Source: Burkholderia cenocepacia | Lineage (GTDB): Bacteria > Pseudomonadota > Gammaproteobacteria > Burkholderiales > Burkholderiaceae | Assembly: GCF_900446215.1 (NCBI RefSeq) | Contig: NZ_UAQZ01000001.1 | Coordinates: forward strand, 1,860,001 to 1,924,000 | Reading direction: 5' to 3' | DNA: 64,000 nt | Shown: positions 17,807 to 27,020 of the stretch, in pieces | How the letters are laid out: every line of letters starts with the position of its first letter | How positions within the stretch are numbered: the stretch's first letter is position 1 | Notes under the pieces: model-generated | Told to the model about the DNA's origin: nothing | Databases searched by the model: none | What the model saw: the letters and a program-made list of their open reading frames with translations, nothing else | Program-made: the position numbers and the translations under genes

Positions 17807-18705
17807 GCGGGGTCCTTGGTCGGCGTGATCGGGCGCGCGGCCGGAGCGGGCGCGCGTTCGAGATTGCGTGCGCGGGCGCGGCGCACGTGGCGCAGCACCA
17901 GCCACTGGTAACCGGCGCCGAGCAGGCGCGCGATCCGGTCGAGCCGGCGCGCGTCGGCGCCGACCAGCACGCGGCGCGCATTGCGCTCGACGCCCGCGAG
18001 GATCTGCCGCGCGGCCTCGTCGGCCGTCGTCGCGTTGATCAGGCGGTTGGCCTGGCGGCGATGGGTCGCTTCGTCCTGGCCCGTCAGCGCGTGGATGCTG
18101 GTATCGACGCGGCTCGCGTCGACGATGCTCGTCGCGACGCCGCCCGGATGCACGCAGGTCGCGCTCACCGGCGCGCCGTCGAGTTCGAGTTCCATCCGCA
18201 GCGCCTCGGTGAAGCCGCGCACCGCGAACTTGGTCGCGTTGTACGCGCTTTGCGTCGGCATCGCGACGAGCCCGAACAGGCTCGACGTGTTGACGACGTG
18301 GCCGTCGCCCGACGCGCGCAGATGCGGCAGGAACGCCTGCGTGCCGTGCACGACGCCCCAGAAATTGATGCCGACGATCCATTCGAGATCGGCGAGACGC
18401 GCGGTTTCGGCGCTGGCGGCGAGCGACACGCCCGCGTTGTTGAAGATCAGGTTGACCTTGCCGTGCTCGGCGCGAACGAAATCGGCCCACGCGAACACCG
18501 CGTCGCGATCGGCGACGTCGAGCCGGCGCTTGCTCACATGCACGCCGTGCTGCGCGCAGAGGGCCGCCGTGCCGGCGAGCCCCGTTTCGCTGACGTCGGC
18601 GAGCGCGACCGCGCAGCCGCGCCGCGCCAGTTCGACCGCGAGGCTGCGGCCCATGCCCGAACCGGCGCCCGTGATCGCGGCAACCTTGCCGGAAAATCCC
18701 TTCAT
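17803..18705 (-). CDS. SDR family oxidoreductase
   Basis: A 300-residue classical short-chain dehydrogenase/reductase. The cofactor motif TGAGSGMG is at residues 12-19 and an Asp-containing LADVSE suggests NAD preference. NNAG marks beta4, and the catalytic Ser-Tyr-Lys triad appears as NTSSLFG and YNATK. The C-terminal tail of about 40 residues is longer and Arg-rich compared with minimal SDRs. It is the first gene of a three-gene operon with the Baeyer-Villiger monooxygenase (4-base overlap) and is divergent from a TetR regulator. It probably oxidises a secondary alcohol to the ketone used by the monooxygenase. Confidence 0.9.
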   Translation of the reverse strand: MKGFSGKVAAITGAGSGMGRSLAVELARRGCAVALADVSETGLAGTAALCAQHGVHVSKRRLDVADRDAVFAWADFVRAEHGKVNLIFNNAGVSLAASAETARLADLEWIVGINFWGVVHGTQAFLPHLRASGDGHVVNTSSLFGLVAMPTQSAYNATKFAVRGFTEALRMELELDGAPVSATCVHPGGVATSIVDASRVDTSIHALTGQDEATHRRQANRLINATTADEAARQILAGVERNARRVLVGADARRLDRIARLLGAGYQWLVLRHVRRARARNLERAPAPAARPITPTKDPA

Positions 18706-18753
18706 CCGTCGTTCCTCCCGTTCCGCTTGCGCTGCACCGGCGGCGCGTCTATT

Positions 18754-18773
18754 GTGGTGTTGTGTGTCACCAC
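18754..18773. promoter_or_regulatory. Putative TetR operator
   Basis: A 20-base inverted repeat, GTGGTG-N8-CACCAC, in the 88-base gap between the SDR operon and the divergent TetR gene. Its place between the two starts and its arm symmetry suit a TetR-family dimer that represses both directions. Confidence 0.6.
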
Positions 18774-18793
18774 TTTAGTTTTCGGGTGTCCTG

Positions 18794-19447
18794 ATGTCAA
18801 ATAGCGGAATGGAGAAAGCACTCGAAACGGAAAAAAGGGGCCGGTCGTACGGCGGCGTGGCGCCCGAGGTACGGGCCGCCGAGCGGCGCGACGCGTTGAT
18901 TCGCGCGGCGACGCGCGTGTTCGGCACGGTGGGTTTTCGCAAGGCGACCGTGCGGTCGATCTGCCAGGAAGCGAAGCTGAACGATCGCTACTTCTATGCG
19001 GCGTTCGACAGCACCGAGGATCTGTTGCGCTGCACCTACCTGCATCACGCGCAGCAACTGCATGACGCGGTCGCGCAGGCGGTCGCCGCGCGCGGCGGCG
19101 AACTGCGCGAGCGCGTCGACGCGGGGCTCGCCGCGTTCTTCGCGTTTCTGCGCGACCCGTGCGCGGCGCGCGTGCTGCTGCTCGAGGTGATGGGCGTGAG
19201 CGCGGACACCGACATGACGTATCAGCGCATGCTGATCGACTTCGGCAAGCTGATCATGGCGATCGGCGCGCCGCGCGAGGCCGTGACGCCGGCGGAGCGC
19301 ACCGAGCAGCGGCTGATCGGGCTCGCGCTGGTGGGCGCGATGACGAACGTCGGCGCGGCGTGGCTGCTGACCGACTATCGCGATCCGGAGGCGCAGATGA
19401 TCTCCAGTTGCAGGAAGGTGCTGCTGGGGACGTTGCAGGCGGCGTAG
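18794..19447 (+). CDS. TetR family transcriptional regulator of the SDR-BVMO-hydrolase operon
   Basis: A 217-residue TetR regulator. The helix-turn-helix is in AATRVFGTVGFRKATVRSIC followed by QEAKLNDRYFYAAFDSTEDL (about residues 37-77), which matches the family consensus (the tyrosine-phenylalanine recognition helix). The C-terminal ligand domain is all-helical. It is divergent from the Baeyer-Villiger operon with a 20-base palindrome between, so it most likely represses that operon until a ketone or alcohol inducer binds (inference). Confidence 0.9.
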   Translation: MSNSGMEKALETEKRGRSYGGVAPEVRAAERRDALIRAATRVFGTVGFRKATVRSICQEAKLNDRYFYAAFDSTEDLLRCTYLHHAQQLHDAVAQAVAARGGELRERVDAGLAAFFAFLRDPCAARVLLLEVMGVSADTDMTYQRMLIDFGKLIMAIGAPREAVTPAERTEQRLIGLALVGAMTNVGAAWLLTDYRDPEAQMISSCRKVLLGTLQAA

Positions 19448-19492
19448 ATTCGCGGGGACGGGGCCGTTCGCCGCGCACATCAATGGTGGTCG

Positions 19493-19978
19493 ATGAATAA
19501 CAAGGAAATCATGCAAGCACGCAACCGATGGGTGCGCCGCGTGACGTCGGCGGGGATGGCCGTTTCCGTCCTGATGCTGACGGGCTGCGGCTGCTGGCCG
19601 TTTAGCGAGACCACGCGCTATGAAACCGAGTGGAAATCGCAAACGGTCGGGGCGCTGTTCAGGGATGCGGACCGGACAGGCGATGTCTGTCGCGACGCCC
19701 TCTATACGCAGCACCTCAAGGACGCGGTATCGGCCTGCAAGGACGGGGCGTATGAAAAAATCCGCAACCGCATCAGCGGCGAGCCCGTCAGGCTGTCGCT
19801 CGCGAAGGCGACCTGTGCGGAAGCGCAAGCCCAGCTGGACCAGGGCATCCCCGCCAATATCCAGGACCGGATCTTCAATCTGAACCCGTTCCCCGACGAA
19901 TTTACTGCCTGCATGAGCGAAAAGGGATTCAAGCGCGAAGAAGTCGAAAAAAAGGCGTGCTACGTGAAGTTCATGTGA
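19493..19978 (+). CDS. Small lipoprotein of unknown function
   Basis: A 161-residue exported protein with the lipobox LMLTGC, so it is anchored through Cys (residue 32 from this start). A second start, the ATG at 19511, has an AAGGA site four bases ahead and gives a tidier signal peptide; either may be used. The mature part is hydrophilic, with five further cysteines (in DVCRDAL, VSACKDG, KATCAEA, FTACMSE and KKACYV) spaced as if disulfide-bonded. The gene is less GC-rich than its neighbours. I do not recognise a family. It is convergent with the LysR gene. Confidence 0.65.
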   Translation: MNNKEIMQARNRWVRRVTSAGMAVSVLMLTGCGCWPFSETTRYETEWKSQTVGALFRDADRTGDVCRDALYTQHLKDAVSACKDGAYEKIRNRISGEPVRLSLAKATCAEAQAQLDQGIPANIQDRIFNLNPFPDEFTACMSEKGFKREEVEKKACYVKFM

Positions 19979-19993
19979 CGGGCGAGCGACCGG

Positions 19994-20947
19994 TCAGCCG
20001 TTCGCGCGTTTCGGCCGACCGGGGCGTGCGCGCGGCGTTGCAGGCGTCTCCCCGAGCCTCGCCTTCATCGCATCGATGAACGCTCGCACCTTCGGCGAAG
20101 GCAGCCGCGTCGACGGATACACCGCGTGAATCCCGGCCGGCGCCGTACGCCAGCCCGGCAACAGCCGCACGAGCCGGCCGGCGGCGACGTCGTCCGCGGT
20201 CGAGAAATCCGTCAGCAGCCCGAAGCCGCCGCCCGCGAGCACGATCGCGCGGCACGCGGTCGCGGTGTTCGACACGACCGGCGCGACGCAGCGCACCGAT
20301 GCGTGGCCGCCGCGCGCATCGTCGAGGTCGAGCGTATGCGGGCGCGGCAGCGACGACAACATCACGAAGGGCAGCGCGGCGAGCGCATCGGGGTCGCGCG
20401 GCAGTCCGTGCCGCGCGACGAACGCCGGGCTCGCGACCAGCCATTTCTCGTAGGTGCCGAGCTGCACCGCGCGATAGTTGGAATCGGCAAGCCGCCCGAT
20501 GCGGACCGCGACGTCGAGGTTGTCCGCGACGAGATCGATCACGCGGTCGTTCGCGACCAGTTCGACATCGAGCCCCGGATGCCGGTCGCGCAGCGCGACG
20601 ACGGCCGGCGCGACGACCAGCGCGCCGTAGTCGATCGGCACGCTCACGCGCAGCGTGCCGCGCAGTGGCCCGGCGTCGGACGACACCGCGTCGAGCGCGG
20701 CTTCGGTGGCACGCACGATGTCGCGGCACGCGTCGTAGAACACGCGTCCGGCATCGGTCACGCTCAGCCGCCGCGTCGTGCGCACCAGCAGGTTCGCGCC
20801 GACCTCGGATTCGAGGCGCTGCATGTGCGTGCTGACGACCGTCTTCGCGAGGCCGAGCCGCTCGGCCGCGGCCGTCAGCGAGCCGGCCTCGACCACCGCG
20901 ACGAAGATCGCCAGCCGGTTCAGGTTCACGTCGCGCAGATCGGCCAT
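19994..20947 (-). CDS. LysR family transcriptional regulator
   Basis: A 317-residue LysR regulator. The N-terminal winged helix-turn-helix spans about residues 8-65 (AIFVAVVEAGSLTAAAERLG, then KTVVSTHMQRLESEVGANLL and VRTTRRLSVTDAG). The rest is the periplasmic-binding-protein-like effector domain. The tail is basic (ATPRARPGRPKRANG). It is divergent from the GST and the PNPOx-reductase fusion, with a LysR-type palindrome between, so it likely controls them. Confidence 0.92.
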   Translation of the reverse strand: MADLRDVNLNRLAIFVAVVEAGSLTAAAERLGLAKTVVSTHMQRLESEVGANLLVRTTRRLSVTDAGRVFYDACRDIVRATEAALDAVSSDAGPLRGTLRVSVPIDYGALVVAPAVVALRDRHPGLDVELVANDRVIDLVADNLDVAVRIGRLADSNYRAVQLGTYEKWLVASPAFVARHGLPRDPDALAALPFVMLSSLPRPHTLDLDDARGGHASVRCVAPVVSNTATACRAIVLAGGGFGLLTDFSTADDVAAGRLVRLLPGWRTAPAGIHAVYPSTRLPSPKVRAFIDAMKARLGETPATPRARPGRPKRANG

Positions 20948-20968
20948 CGTCGATTGTCCTATGGAAAC

Positions 20969-20991
20969 GGATAATGTTTCCGCGATTATCC
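20969..20991. promoter_or_regulatory. LysR-type palindrome in divergent promoter
   Basis: GGATAAT-N9-ATTATCC, a perfect 7-bp inverted repeat of 23 bases, lies 22 bases upstream of the LysR start and about 80 bases before the GST gene. It is AT-centred and contains a T-N11-A arrangement, as LysR recognition sites do. Confidence 0.6.
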
Positions 20992-21073
20992 GTCTTCTGG
21001 CGACGAACGGCGAGCGCTACGCTGGAGCCGTTCGTCGCCGATCCCCGGCGGCGCGAGATTCCGGAGTGTTTCC

Positions 21074-21718
21074 ATGTCTGCCGCCAGCAAGCCTGCCTCG
21101 CCGATCCGTGTCTATTCGTTCCTGTTGTCCGGCCACGCGCACCGCGTCCGGTTGTTCCTGTCGCTGCTCGGGTTGCCGTCGAAGACCATCGACGTCGATC
21201 TGGCGGCCGGCGCGCAGCGCGAACCGGCGTTTCTCGCATTGAATCCGCTCGGGCAGGTGCCGGTGATCGACGACGGCGGCACCGTGATCGCCGATTCGAA
21301 CGCGATCCTCGTGTACCTCGCGAAGCGCTACGGCGATGCGCACTGGCTGCCGGACGACCCGGTCGGCGCGGCCGTCGTGCAGCGCTGGCTGTCGTACGCG
21401 GCCGGCCCGATCGCGTCGGGTCCGGCCGCCGCGCGGCTCGTGACCGTGTTCGGCGCGCCGCTCGACCCGGAAGTGGCCAAGCGCACGGCCGCAAAGGTGC
21501 TCGACGTGATCGATCGCGAACTGGCCGGCAAGCCGTTCGCGGCCGGCGCGCAACCGACGATCGCGGACATTGCCGCGTACACGTACATCGCGCACGCACC
21601 GGAAGGCGGCGTGTCGCTCGAACCGTATCCGCAGGTGCGCGCATGGCTCGCCCGAATCGAGGCGTTGCCGGGCTTCGTCGCGATGCCGACGACCCGCGCG
21701 GGCCTGCTTGCCGCCTGA
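21074..21718 (+). CDS. Glutathione S-transferase family protein
   Basis: A 214-residue cytosolic GST. The N-terminal thioredoxin-like domain (residues 10-85) includes SGHAHRVRLFLSLLG and the cis-Pro motif NPLGQVPVIDDGG that contacts the glutathione backbone, then IADSNAILVYLAKRYG. The C-terminal helical domain includes the N-capping/hydrophobic staple region QPTIADIAAYTYIAHAPEGG. It would conjugate or reduce an electrophile with glutathione. It is followed 34 bases later by the PNPOx/ferredoxin fusion and shares the LysR-controlled promoter. Confidence 0.92.
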   Translation: MSAASKPASPIRVYSFLLSGHAHRVRLFLSLLGLPSKTIDVDLAAGAQREPAFLALNPLGQVPVIDDGGTVIADSNAILVYLAKRYGDAHWLPDDPVGAAVVQRWLSYAAGPIASGPAAARLVTVFGAPLDPEVAKRTAAKVLDVIDRELAGKPFAAGAQPTIADIAAYTYIAHAPEGGVSLEPYPQVRAWLARIEALPGFVAMPTTRAGLLAA

Positions 21719-21752
21719 CGCCTCTGCCACCGCGCCTGTTCAGGAGAATGCG

Positions 21753-23816
21753 ATGAATGCGCCGACCGCCGTCGTCCCGGGTTGGGAACTCGATACCGCG
21801 CCGTTTCATGCGGGCGAGCTTGCCGTGCAGCAGCGCGCAGGCGTGACGGACGCGGCGAGCGCGGCCGGCCGGCGCGGGATCCGGCGTTTCATGCCGGACC
21901 AGCACCGGACGTTTTTCGCGCAACTGCCGTTCTTCGTGCTCGGCGGCGTCGACGCGCACGGCCAGCCGTGGGCGACGCTGCGAGCCGGCGCGCCGGGGTT
22001 CGTCACGTCGCCGGACCCACGCACGCTGCGCATCGCGGCGCGTGCGCTGCCGGGCGATCCGCTGGCCGGCGCGTGGCACGTTGGCGCGCCGCTCGGCGGG
22101 CTCGGGATCGAATTCGATACGCGCCGCCGCAATCGCGTGAACGGCGTCGTGCGCGCGGTCGACGGCGATGCGCTGACGATCGCGGTCGAGCAGAGCTTCG
22201 GCAATTGCGCGAAGTACATCCAGGGCCGCAAGCCGACCTTCGTCGCGCGGGACGTCGACGCGTCCGTCGCGCCGGACGTGTCGGATGCGCTGGGCGACGC
22301 GGATCGCGCGCTGCTCGCGCAGGCCGATACGTTCTTCGTCGCGAGCGCGAACACGTCCGCGGGGGCGGGCGCGGCGCGCGGCGCGGACGTGTCGCATCGC
22401 GGCGGGATGCCGGGCTTCGTGCGCGTCGACGACGCGCGCACGCTGACGACGCCCGATTTCAGCGGCAACCGGTTCTTCAACACGCTCGGCAACCTGCAGC
22501 ACGATCCGCGCGCGGGGTTGCTGTTCGTCGATTTCGACAGCGGCGATCTGCTGTATGTCGCCGCGCACGCGGAGATCGTGTGGGACGGGCCCGTCGTCGC
22601 GTCGTTCGACGGCGCGCAGCGCGTGGTGCGCTTTCATGTGCGGGAAGTGCGGCGCATGCGGGCGGTGCTGCCGTTCCGGTGGTCGGCGGTCGAGCGCGCG
22701 CCGCAGTTCGCGGCGATGGCGATGGCGTCGAGCGGGGCGGCGGCAACGGCCGGGGAGGTACCGTCCGCGGCCGCGCCGGCATCGGCGCCCGCATGGCGGT
22801 CGCTGCGGATCGCGAAGATCGTCGACGAAGCGCGTGCGATCCGGTCGTTCCATTTCGAGCCGGCGGACGGCGGCGCATTGCCTGCGTACGAAGCCGGCCA
22901 GCATCTGACGTTGCGCATCGCGCTGCCCGACAGCGACGCGCCAGCGATTCGCAGCTACACGCTGTCCGATGCGCCGGGCGGCGCGCATTACCGGATCACC
23001 GTGAAGCGCGAAGGGCGCGTATCGGCATGGCTGCACGATCACGCACAGGCCGGCATGACGCTCGACGCGCAGATGCCGCGCGGCCGCTTCACATTCGATG
23101 TCGCGAGTCCGCGGCCGGCCGTGCTCGTGTCGGCCGGCATCGGCATCACGCCGATGGTCGCGATGCTGCGCCGGGCACTGGCCGATGGCACGCCGTCGCG
23201 CCGCGTCGTGTTCGTGCATGGCGCACGCGAAGCGGCCGACCGGCCGTTCGCGGCGGAACTGGCGCGCAGCGCGGCCGCCGATGCACGCGTGTCGCTTCAC
23301 TGGTTCGACAGTCATCCTCACGAAGGCTCGGCCGCGCGGGGCGGCCGGATCGACATCGGGCAACTGAAGCGGGTGTTGTCGTTCGACGACTACGACTTCT
23401 ACCTGTGCGGGCCGTCGGCGTTCATGCGCGACCTGTACGACGGGCTGCGCGCGCTGAACGTGCCGGACGAACGCATCCGCTTCGAGGCGTTCGGGCCGTC
23501 GAGCGTGTCGCGCAGTGCGACCCGCGCGGCTGCCGAGCCCGCGGCGGCAAGCGTGCCGGTCATGTTCCGGCGCACGGGGCGCGAAGCTGCGTGGACGCCC
23601 GCCGACGGCACGCTGCTCGAATTCGCGGAAGGGCAGCGCGTGGCCGTGCCGGCCGAATGCCGCTCGGGTTCGTGCGGCACGTGCGCGACGCGCGTGCTGT
23701 CCGGCGCGATCGACTACGCGCAAACGCCCGATGCGCCGGTCGAACCTGGCTGCGCGCTGCTGTGCGTCGCACGGCCCGCGCAAGGCGCGACGGCGCCGCT
23801 CGTGCTGGATCGCTGA
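21753..23816 (+). CDS. PNPOx-like / ferredoxin reductase / 2Fe-2S ferredoxin fusion protein
   Basis: A 687-residue cytosolic fusion. Residues about 40-250 are an FMN-binding split barrel of the pyridoxamine-phosphate-oxidase-like type (FMPDQHRTFFAQLPFFVLGG and later TPDFSGNRFFNTLGNLQ). Residues about 345-585 are an FNR-type FAD/NAD(P)H reductase (RSYTLSDAP for FAD, VSAGIGITPMVAMLRRAL for nucleotide, DFYLCGPSAFM near the end). Residues about 605-687 are a plant-type 2Fe-2S ferredoxin with Cys636, Cys641, Cys644 and Cys671 (CRSGSCGTC, then CALLC). The enzyme can thus move electrons from NAD(P)H through FAD and iron-sulfur to the FMN barrel. It starts 34 bases after the GST gene behind CAGGAG. 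The substrate is unknown; detoxification of an electrophile or nitro compound is a guess. Confidence 0.9.
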   Translation: MNAPTAVVPGWELDTAPFHAGELAVQQRAGVTDAASAAGRRGIRRFMPDQHRTFFAQLPFFVLGGVDAHGQPWATLRAGAPGFVTSPDPRTLRIAARALPGDPLAGAWHVGAPLGGLGIEFDTRRRNRVNGVVRAVDGDALTIAVEQSFGNCAKYIQGRKPTFVARDVDASVAPDVSDALGDADRALLAQADTFFVASANTSAGAGAARGADVSHRGGMPGFVRVDDARTLTTPDFSGNRFFNTLGNLQHDPRAGLLFVDFDSGDLLYVAAHAEIVWDGPVVASFDGAQRVVRFHVREVRRMRAVLPFRWSAVERAPQFAAMAMASSGAAATAGEVPSAAAPASAPAWRSLRIAKIVDEARAIRSFHFEPADGGALPAYEAGQHLTLRIALPDSDAPAIRSYTLSDAPGGAHYRITVKREGRVSAWLHDHAQAGMTLDAQMPRGRFTFDVASPRPAVLVSAGIGITPMVAMLRRALADGTPSRRVVFVHGAREAADRPFAAELARSAAADARVSLHWFDSHPHEGSAARGGRIDIGQLKRVLSFDDYDFYLCGPSAFMRDLYDGLRALNVPDERIRFEAFGPSSVSRSATRAAAEPAAASVPVMFRRTGREAAWTPADGTLLEFAEGQRVAVPAECRSGSCGTCATRVLSGAIDYAQTPDAPVEPGCALLCVARPAQGATAPLVLDR

Positions 23817-23936
23817 CGCACCTGCGACATGCGGCCGCGGAGAGCCTGCTGCGCAAAAAGCGCGCGCAACTGCTTCTTTTTTCGGATGCCGTCCGGATCG
23901 ACGATAGCGTCAACCGATTCGATAAAGGAGCCCATC

Positions 23937-24140
23937 ATGAAACTGCTCGGCATGGTCCGCCTGGTCCTGTGGAGTTTCTTCGGCGTGCGCAACAGCAAGG
24001 CGCACGCGACCGACCTCGCGAACGCCAACTTCACGCTGCTGCCGTTCGTGGCGATCCTGCTTGCGCTGCTGGTCGGCGCGGTGATTTACGGCGTCGTGCA
24101 TCTGGTCGTCGATCCGACCGTGACGATGCAGGGTTTCTGA
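23937..24140 (+). CDS. DUF2970 family small membrane protein
   Basis: A 67-residue inner-membrane protein with one hydrophobic helix at about residues 33-56 (FTLLPFVAILLALLVGAVIYG). The N-terminal part KLLGMVRLVLWSFFGVRNSK matches the start of DUF2970 proteins, which are common small proteins of beta-proteobacteria. Behind it is a GGAG ribosome site. No role is known. It stands alone 120 bases after the fusion gene. Confidence 0.75.
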   Translation: MKLLGMVRLVLWSFFGVRNSKAHATDLANANFTLLPFVAILLALLVGAVIYGVVHLVVDPTVTMQGF

Positions 24141-24731
24141 GCGAGCGGCCAGTGAGCCGGTAGCGGGCCGCCATTGCCGCTCCGGTTCGAGGTCGCCTGA
24201 TCGGCGCACGATGGCGTCGATGTCAGTGGCCGGCACGGCACCACCGGCATCGCGACCACATCGCCACCGTCGTCGCACCGCCCGAACCGCCTGTCCCTGT
24301 TCCCGCCTTCCCCGTTTCCCGTTCCGCCCGATTCCGCGGCCCTTTGCCGCGCCCGGGGTAAAATGCGCGCCACGCCGCGATGTCGCGCGCCGGGCAGGCC
24401 GCCGTTCCGATGAACGGCCGGCGTGAGTGTCCGCCGCCCGCACCGGGGCGTTCGAAGCGTCCCCCGCATGACACGACCGCGCGAGGCAGCCGGCCGGCCG
24501 ACAGGCATCCGACGAACCCGTCGGCCGCTGCGTCGGTTCCCGGCGCGTCATCCGAATCCGATGTCCCATCCTGCGTTGTTCCGACCGGTCGGCCCGCCTG
24601 CGTGCCGCAAGGTCCGGTTCGTCTGATGAATATCGTGTCGACGCACGTGTCCGGCGGCATTCGTGGGCGCACGCTTCGCAGCTTCGTAACGGGTTTCGAC
24701 AGGTCGAGTGGCGAGTTTTCCATCCAGAACA
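24141..24731. other. 591-base gap before the TonB receptor with no gene recognised
   Basis: I looked for an uptake-linked riboswitch here because a TonB receptor and a PnuC-type transporter follow. The TPP Thi-box (CTGAGA / ACCTGATC) and the cobalamin B12 box were not found. No Fur-like palindrome is visible. The region is GC-rich with several short ORFs that lack ribosome sites or family motifs. The promoter of the receptor must lie here; the stretch at 24640-24730 is the least GC-rich. Confidence 0.35.
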
Positions 24732-26961
24732 ATGACGGTGAATAGAACAACAGCGGCGCCCGCACGGCGGCGGCGCGCGAAGGTCGGGCTCGGTGTCGGT
24801 CTCGGCGTCACGCTTTTCGCGGCGCAGGCGGCCGCGGCCCAGGGCGACACGCCCGCGCCGGGCGCCGACGCGGCGGGCAGCGCGACGCTGCCCGCGATCA
24901 CGGTGAGCGGCGAGCGCGGCCACCCGCTGCGCGCGCGAAGCGTCGGTCGCGGGGCTCGACGACGCGCCGCTGCGCGACACGCCGGCGTCGGTGAACGTGA
25001 TCACGCGCGCGCTGATCGACGACCAGCAGGCAAAGCGGCTGAGCGACGTCGTACGCAACGATGCGTCGGTCGTCAACGACTATGCGCCGGTTGGCTATTT
25101 CGAAGGTTTCGCGATCCGCGGTTTTCCGGTCGATCTCGCGAGCGCGATCCGGATCGACGGGCTGACGGTGTCCGGCGAGCAGAACGTGCCGCTCGAGAAC
25201 AAGGAGCGCGTCGAGATCCTGAAGGGCCTCGCGGGCATCGACAGCGGCGTCGTCGCGCCGGGCGGCGTGATCAACTTCGTGACCAAGCGCTCCGCGAACG
25301 TGGCGAGCGTGACGGGCGGCGTCGACAGCCGCGGCTCGACGTCGGCGGCCGTCGATCTCGGCCGGCGCTTCGGCCCCGACCATCAGTTCGGGTTCCGGAT
25401 CAATGCGGCGAAGGAGAACATGCACTCCTATATCGACGGCACGAACGGGCGACGCACGTTCGGCTCGATCGCCGCCGACTGGGACATCAGCCCGCGCGCG
25501 AGCCTGCAGCTCAATGCCGAATTCCAGCAATGGATCCAGCGTTCCGCGCCCGGTTACCAGTTGCTCGGCGGCACCGTCGTGCCGTCGGTCAAGACGACGT
25601 CGAAGGCGCTCGGCACGCAGCCGTGGGCGAAGCCGGTGACGACCGATGCGCTGAACCTGAATGCGCGTTTCGACTACCAGTTCAACGACGACTGGAAGGC
25701 CTATATCGCCGCGGGCCGCAGCCGCACGATGATCGACGACAACAGCGCGTTCGCGTACGGCTGTTCGTATGCGGCAAGCTGCGCGGCCGGCGCGACGTCG
25801 CCGTTCTTCTTCGGCGCGAACGGCGACTACGACGTGTACGACTTCCGCAGCCCCGGCGAATACCGGCGCAACGACGATCTGCGCGCGGTCACGACCGGCA
25901 AGTTCGCGACGGGGCCGCTGCGGCACGAGCTGACGCTCGGCGTGAGCGTGCAGCGCCGCGTCGTGCACATGGCCGACGCCGTGTACGACTACGTCGGCAG
26001 CGAGAACGTCTACGGGCCCGACCTGACCTTTTCGCCGTCGCCGAATTCGCCCGGGCCGTCGTACCCGCGCCTCGACGCGTGGCAGTACGGCGTGTTCGGG
26101 CTCGATCGCATCAGCATCGGCGAACACTGGCAGGTGCTCGCGGGCGGCAAGGAAGTGCTGCTGCGGCAGCGCAGCTGGAGCAGCCTCGACGGCGAGACGA
26201 CGCATACCGACCGGTCGGTGTTCCTGCCGCAGGTCGCGCTCGTCTACAAGCCGGTGAACGTGCTGTCGCTGTATGCGTCGTACAGCAAGGCGCTGTCGCT
26301 CGGCGATCAGGCGCCGGTGCGCGCGACCAACGCGTATGCGTTCCTGCCGCCCGTCGAATCGCACCAGTTCGAGGTCGGCGCGAAATACGACTGGCTCGAC
26401 CGGCTCAGCCTCACGGCCGCCGTGTTCTCGATCAGCAAGCCGTTCCAGTTCGCCGACCCCGACGCGTCGGGCACCTCCTACACGTTCGTGCAGCGCGGTA
26501 CGCAGCGGCACCAGGGGATCGAACTCGGCGCGGCCGGGCGCGTGACCGAGCGCTTGGGGCTGACGGCCAGCGTCGCGGCGATTCGCGCCCGCGCGGTCGA
26601 TTCGGGCTCGCCCGCCTACGAAGGGCACCAGATCATCAACGTGCCCGCGCTGCGCGCGTCGCTGTATGCGGACTACGCGGTGCCGGGCGTCGCGGGCCTG
26701 AACGTGCTCGGCGGCGTGGAATACAGCGCGGCGCGCAACGCGAACGAGGAAGGCACCGCGCGCGTGCCGTCGTGGTTCGTGTTCAATCTCGGCGCGCGTT
26801 ATACGACGAAGATCGGCGGCCATCGCACGGTGTTGCGCGTGTCGGTGGACAATCTGTTCAACAAGTTCTACTGGCGCGACGCAGGCGAGCAGCAGGGCGA
26901 TGCGTACCTGTTCCCGGGTGCGCCGCGCACCGCGCGCGTATCGTTGACCTATGATTTCTGA
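24732..26961 (+). pseudogene. TonB-dependent receptor, frameshifted at a GC dinucleotide tract
   Basis: Two frames together encode one outer-membrane TonB-dependent receptor of about 740 residues. The first (from 24732) gives a signal peptide (RRRRAKVGLGVGLGVTLFAA) and the start of the plug (LPAITVSGERG). The rest of the plug (SVNVITRALIDDQQAKRLSD, then INFVTKRS) and the 22-strand barrel ending in RVSLTYDF are in another frame. The switch lies at the (GC)4G tract 24929-24937: one extra CG unit there would restore a continuous PLRAREASVAGLDDAPL. So the gene is broken by loss of two bases, is phase-variable, or holds a sequencing error. PnuC and a kinase follow, which suggests the ligand is a vitamin or nucleoside rather than a siderophore. 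Confidence 0.8.
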
Positions 26962-27020
26962 CCGACCGGCATCGGCCGCGTGACGCGCGGCCCCGGCAGC
27001 CCACCAGGAGAGCACAGACG

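Noticed and set aside
24141..24731. TPP or cobalamin riboswitch before the TonB receptor
   Set aside because: None of the conserved Thi-box or B12-box strings are present on either strand.
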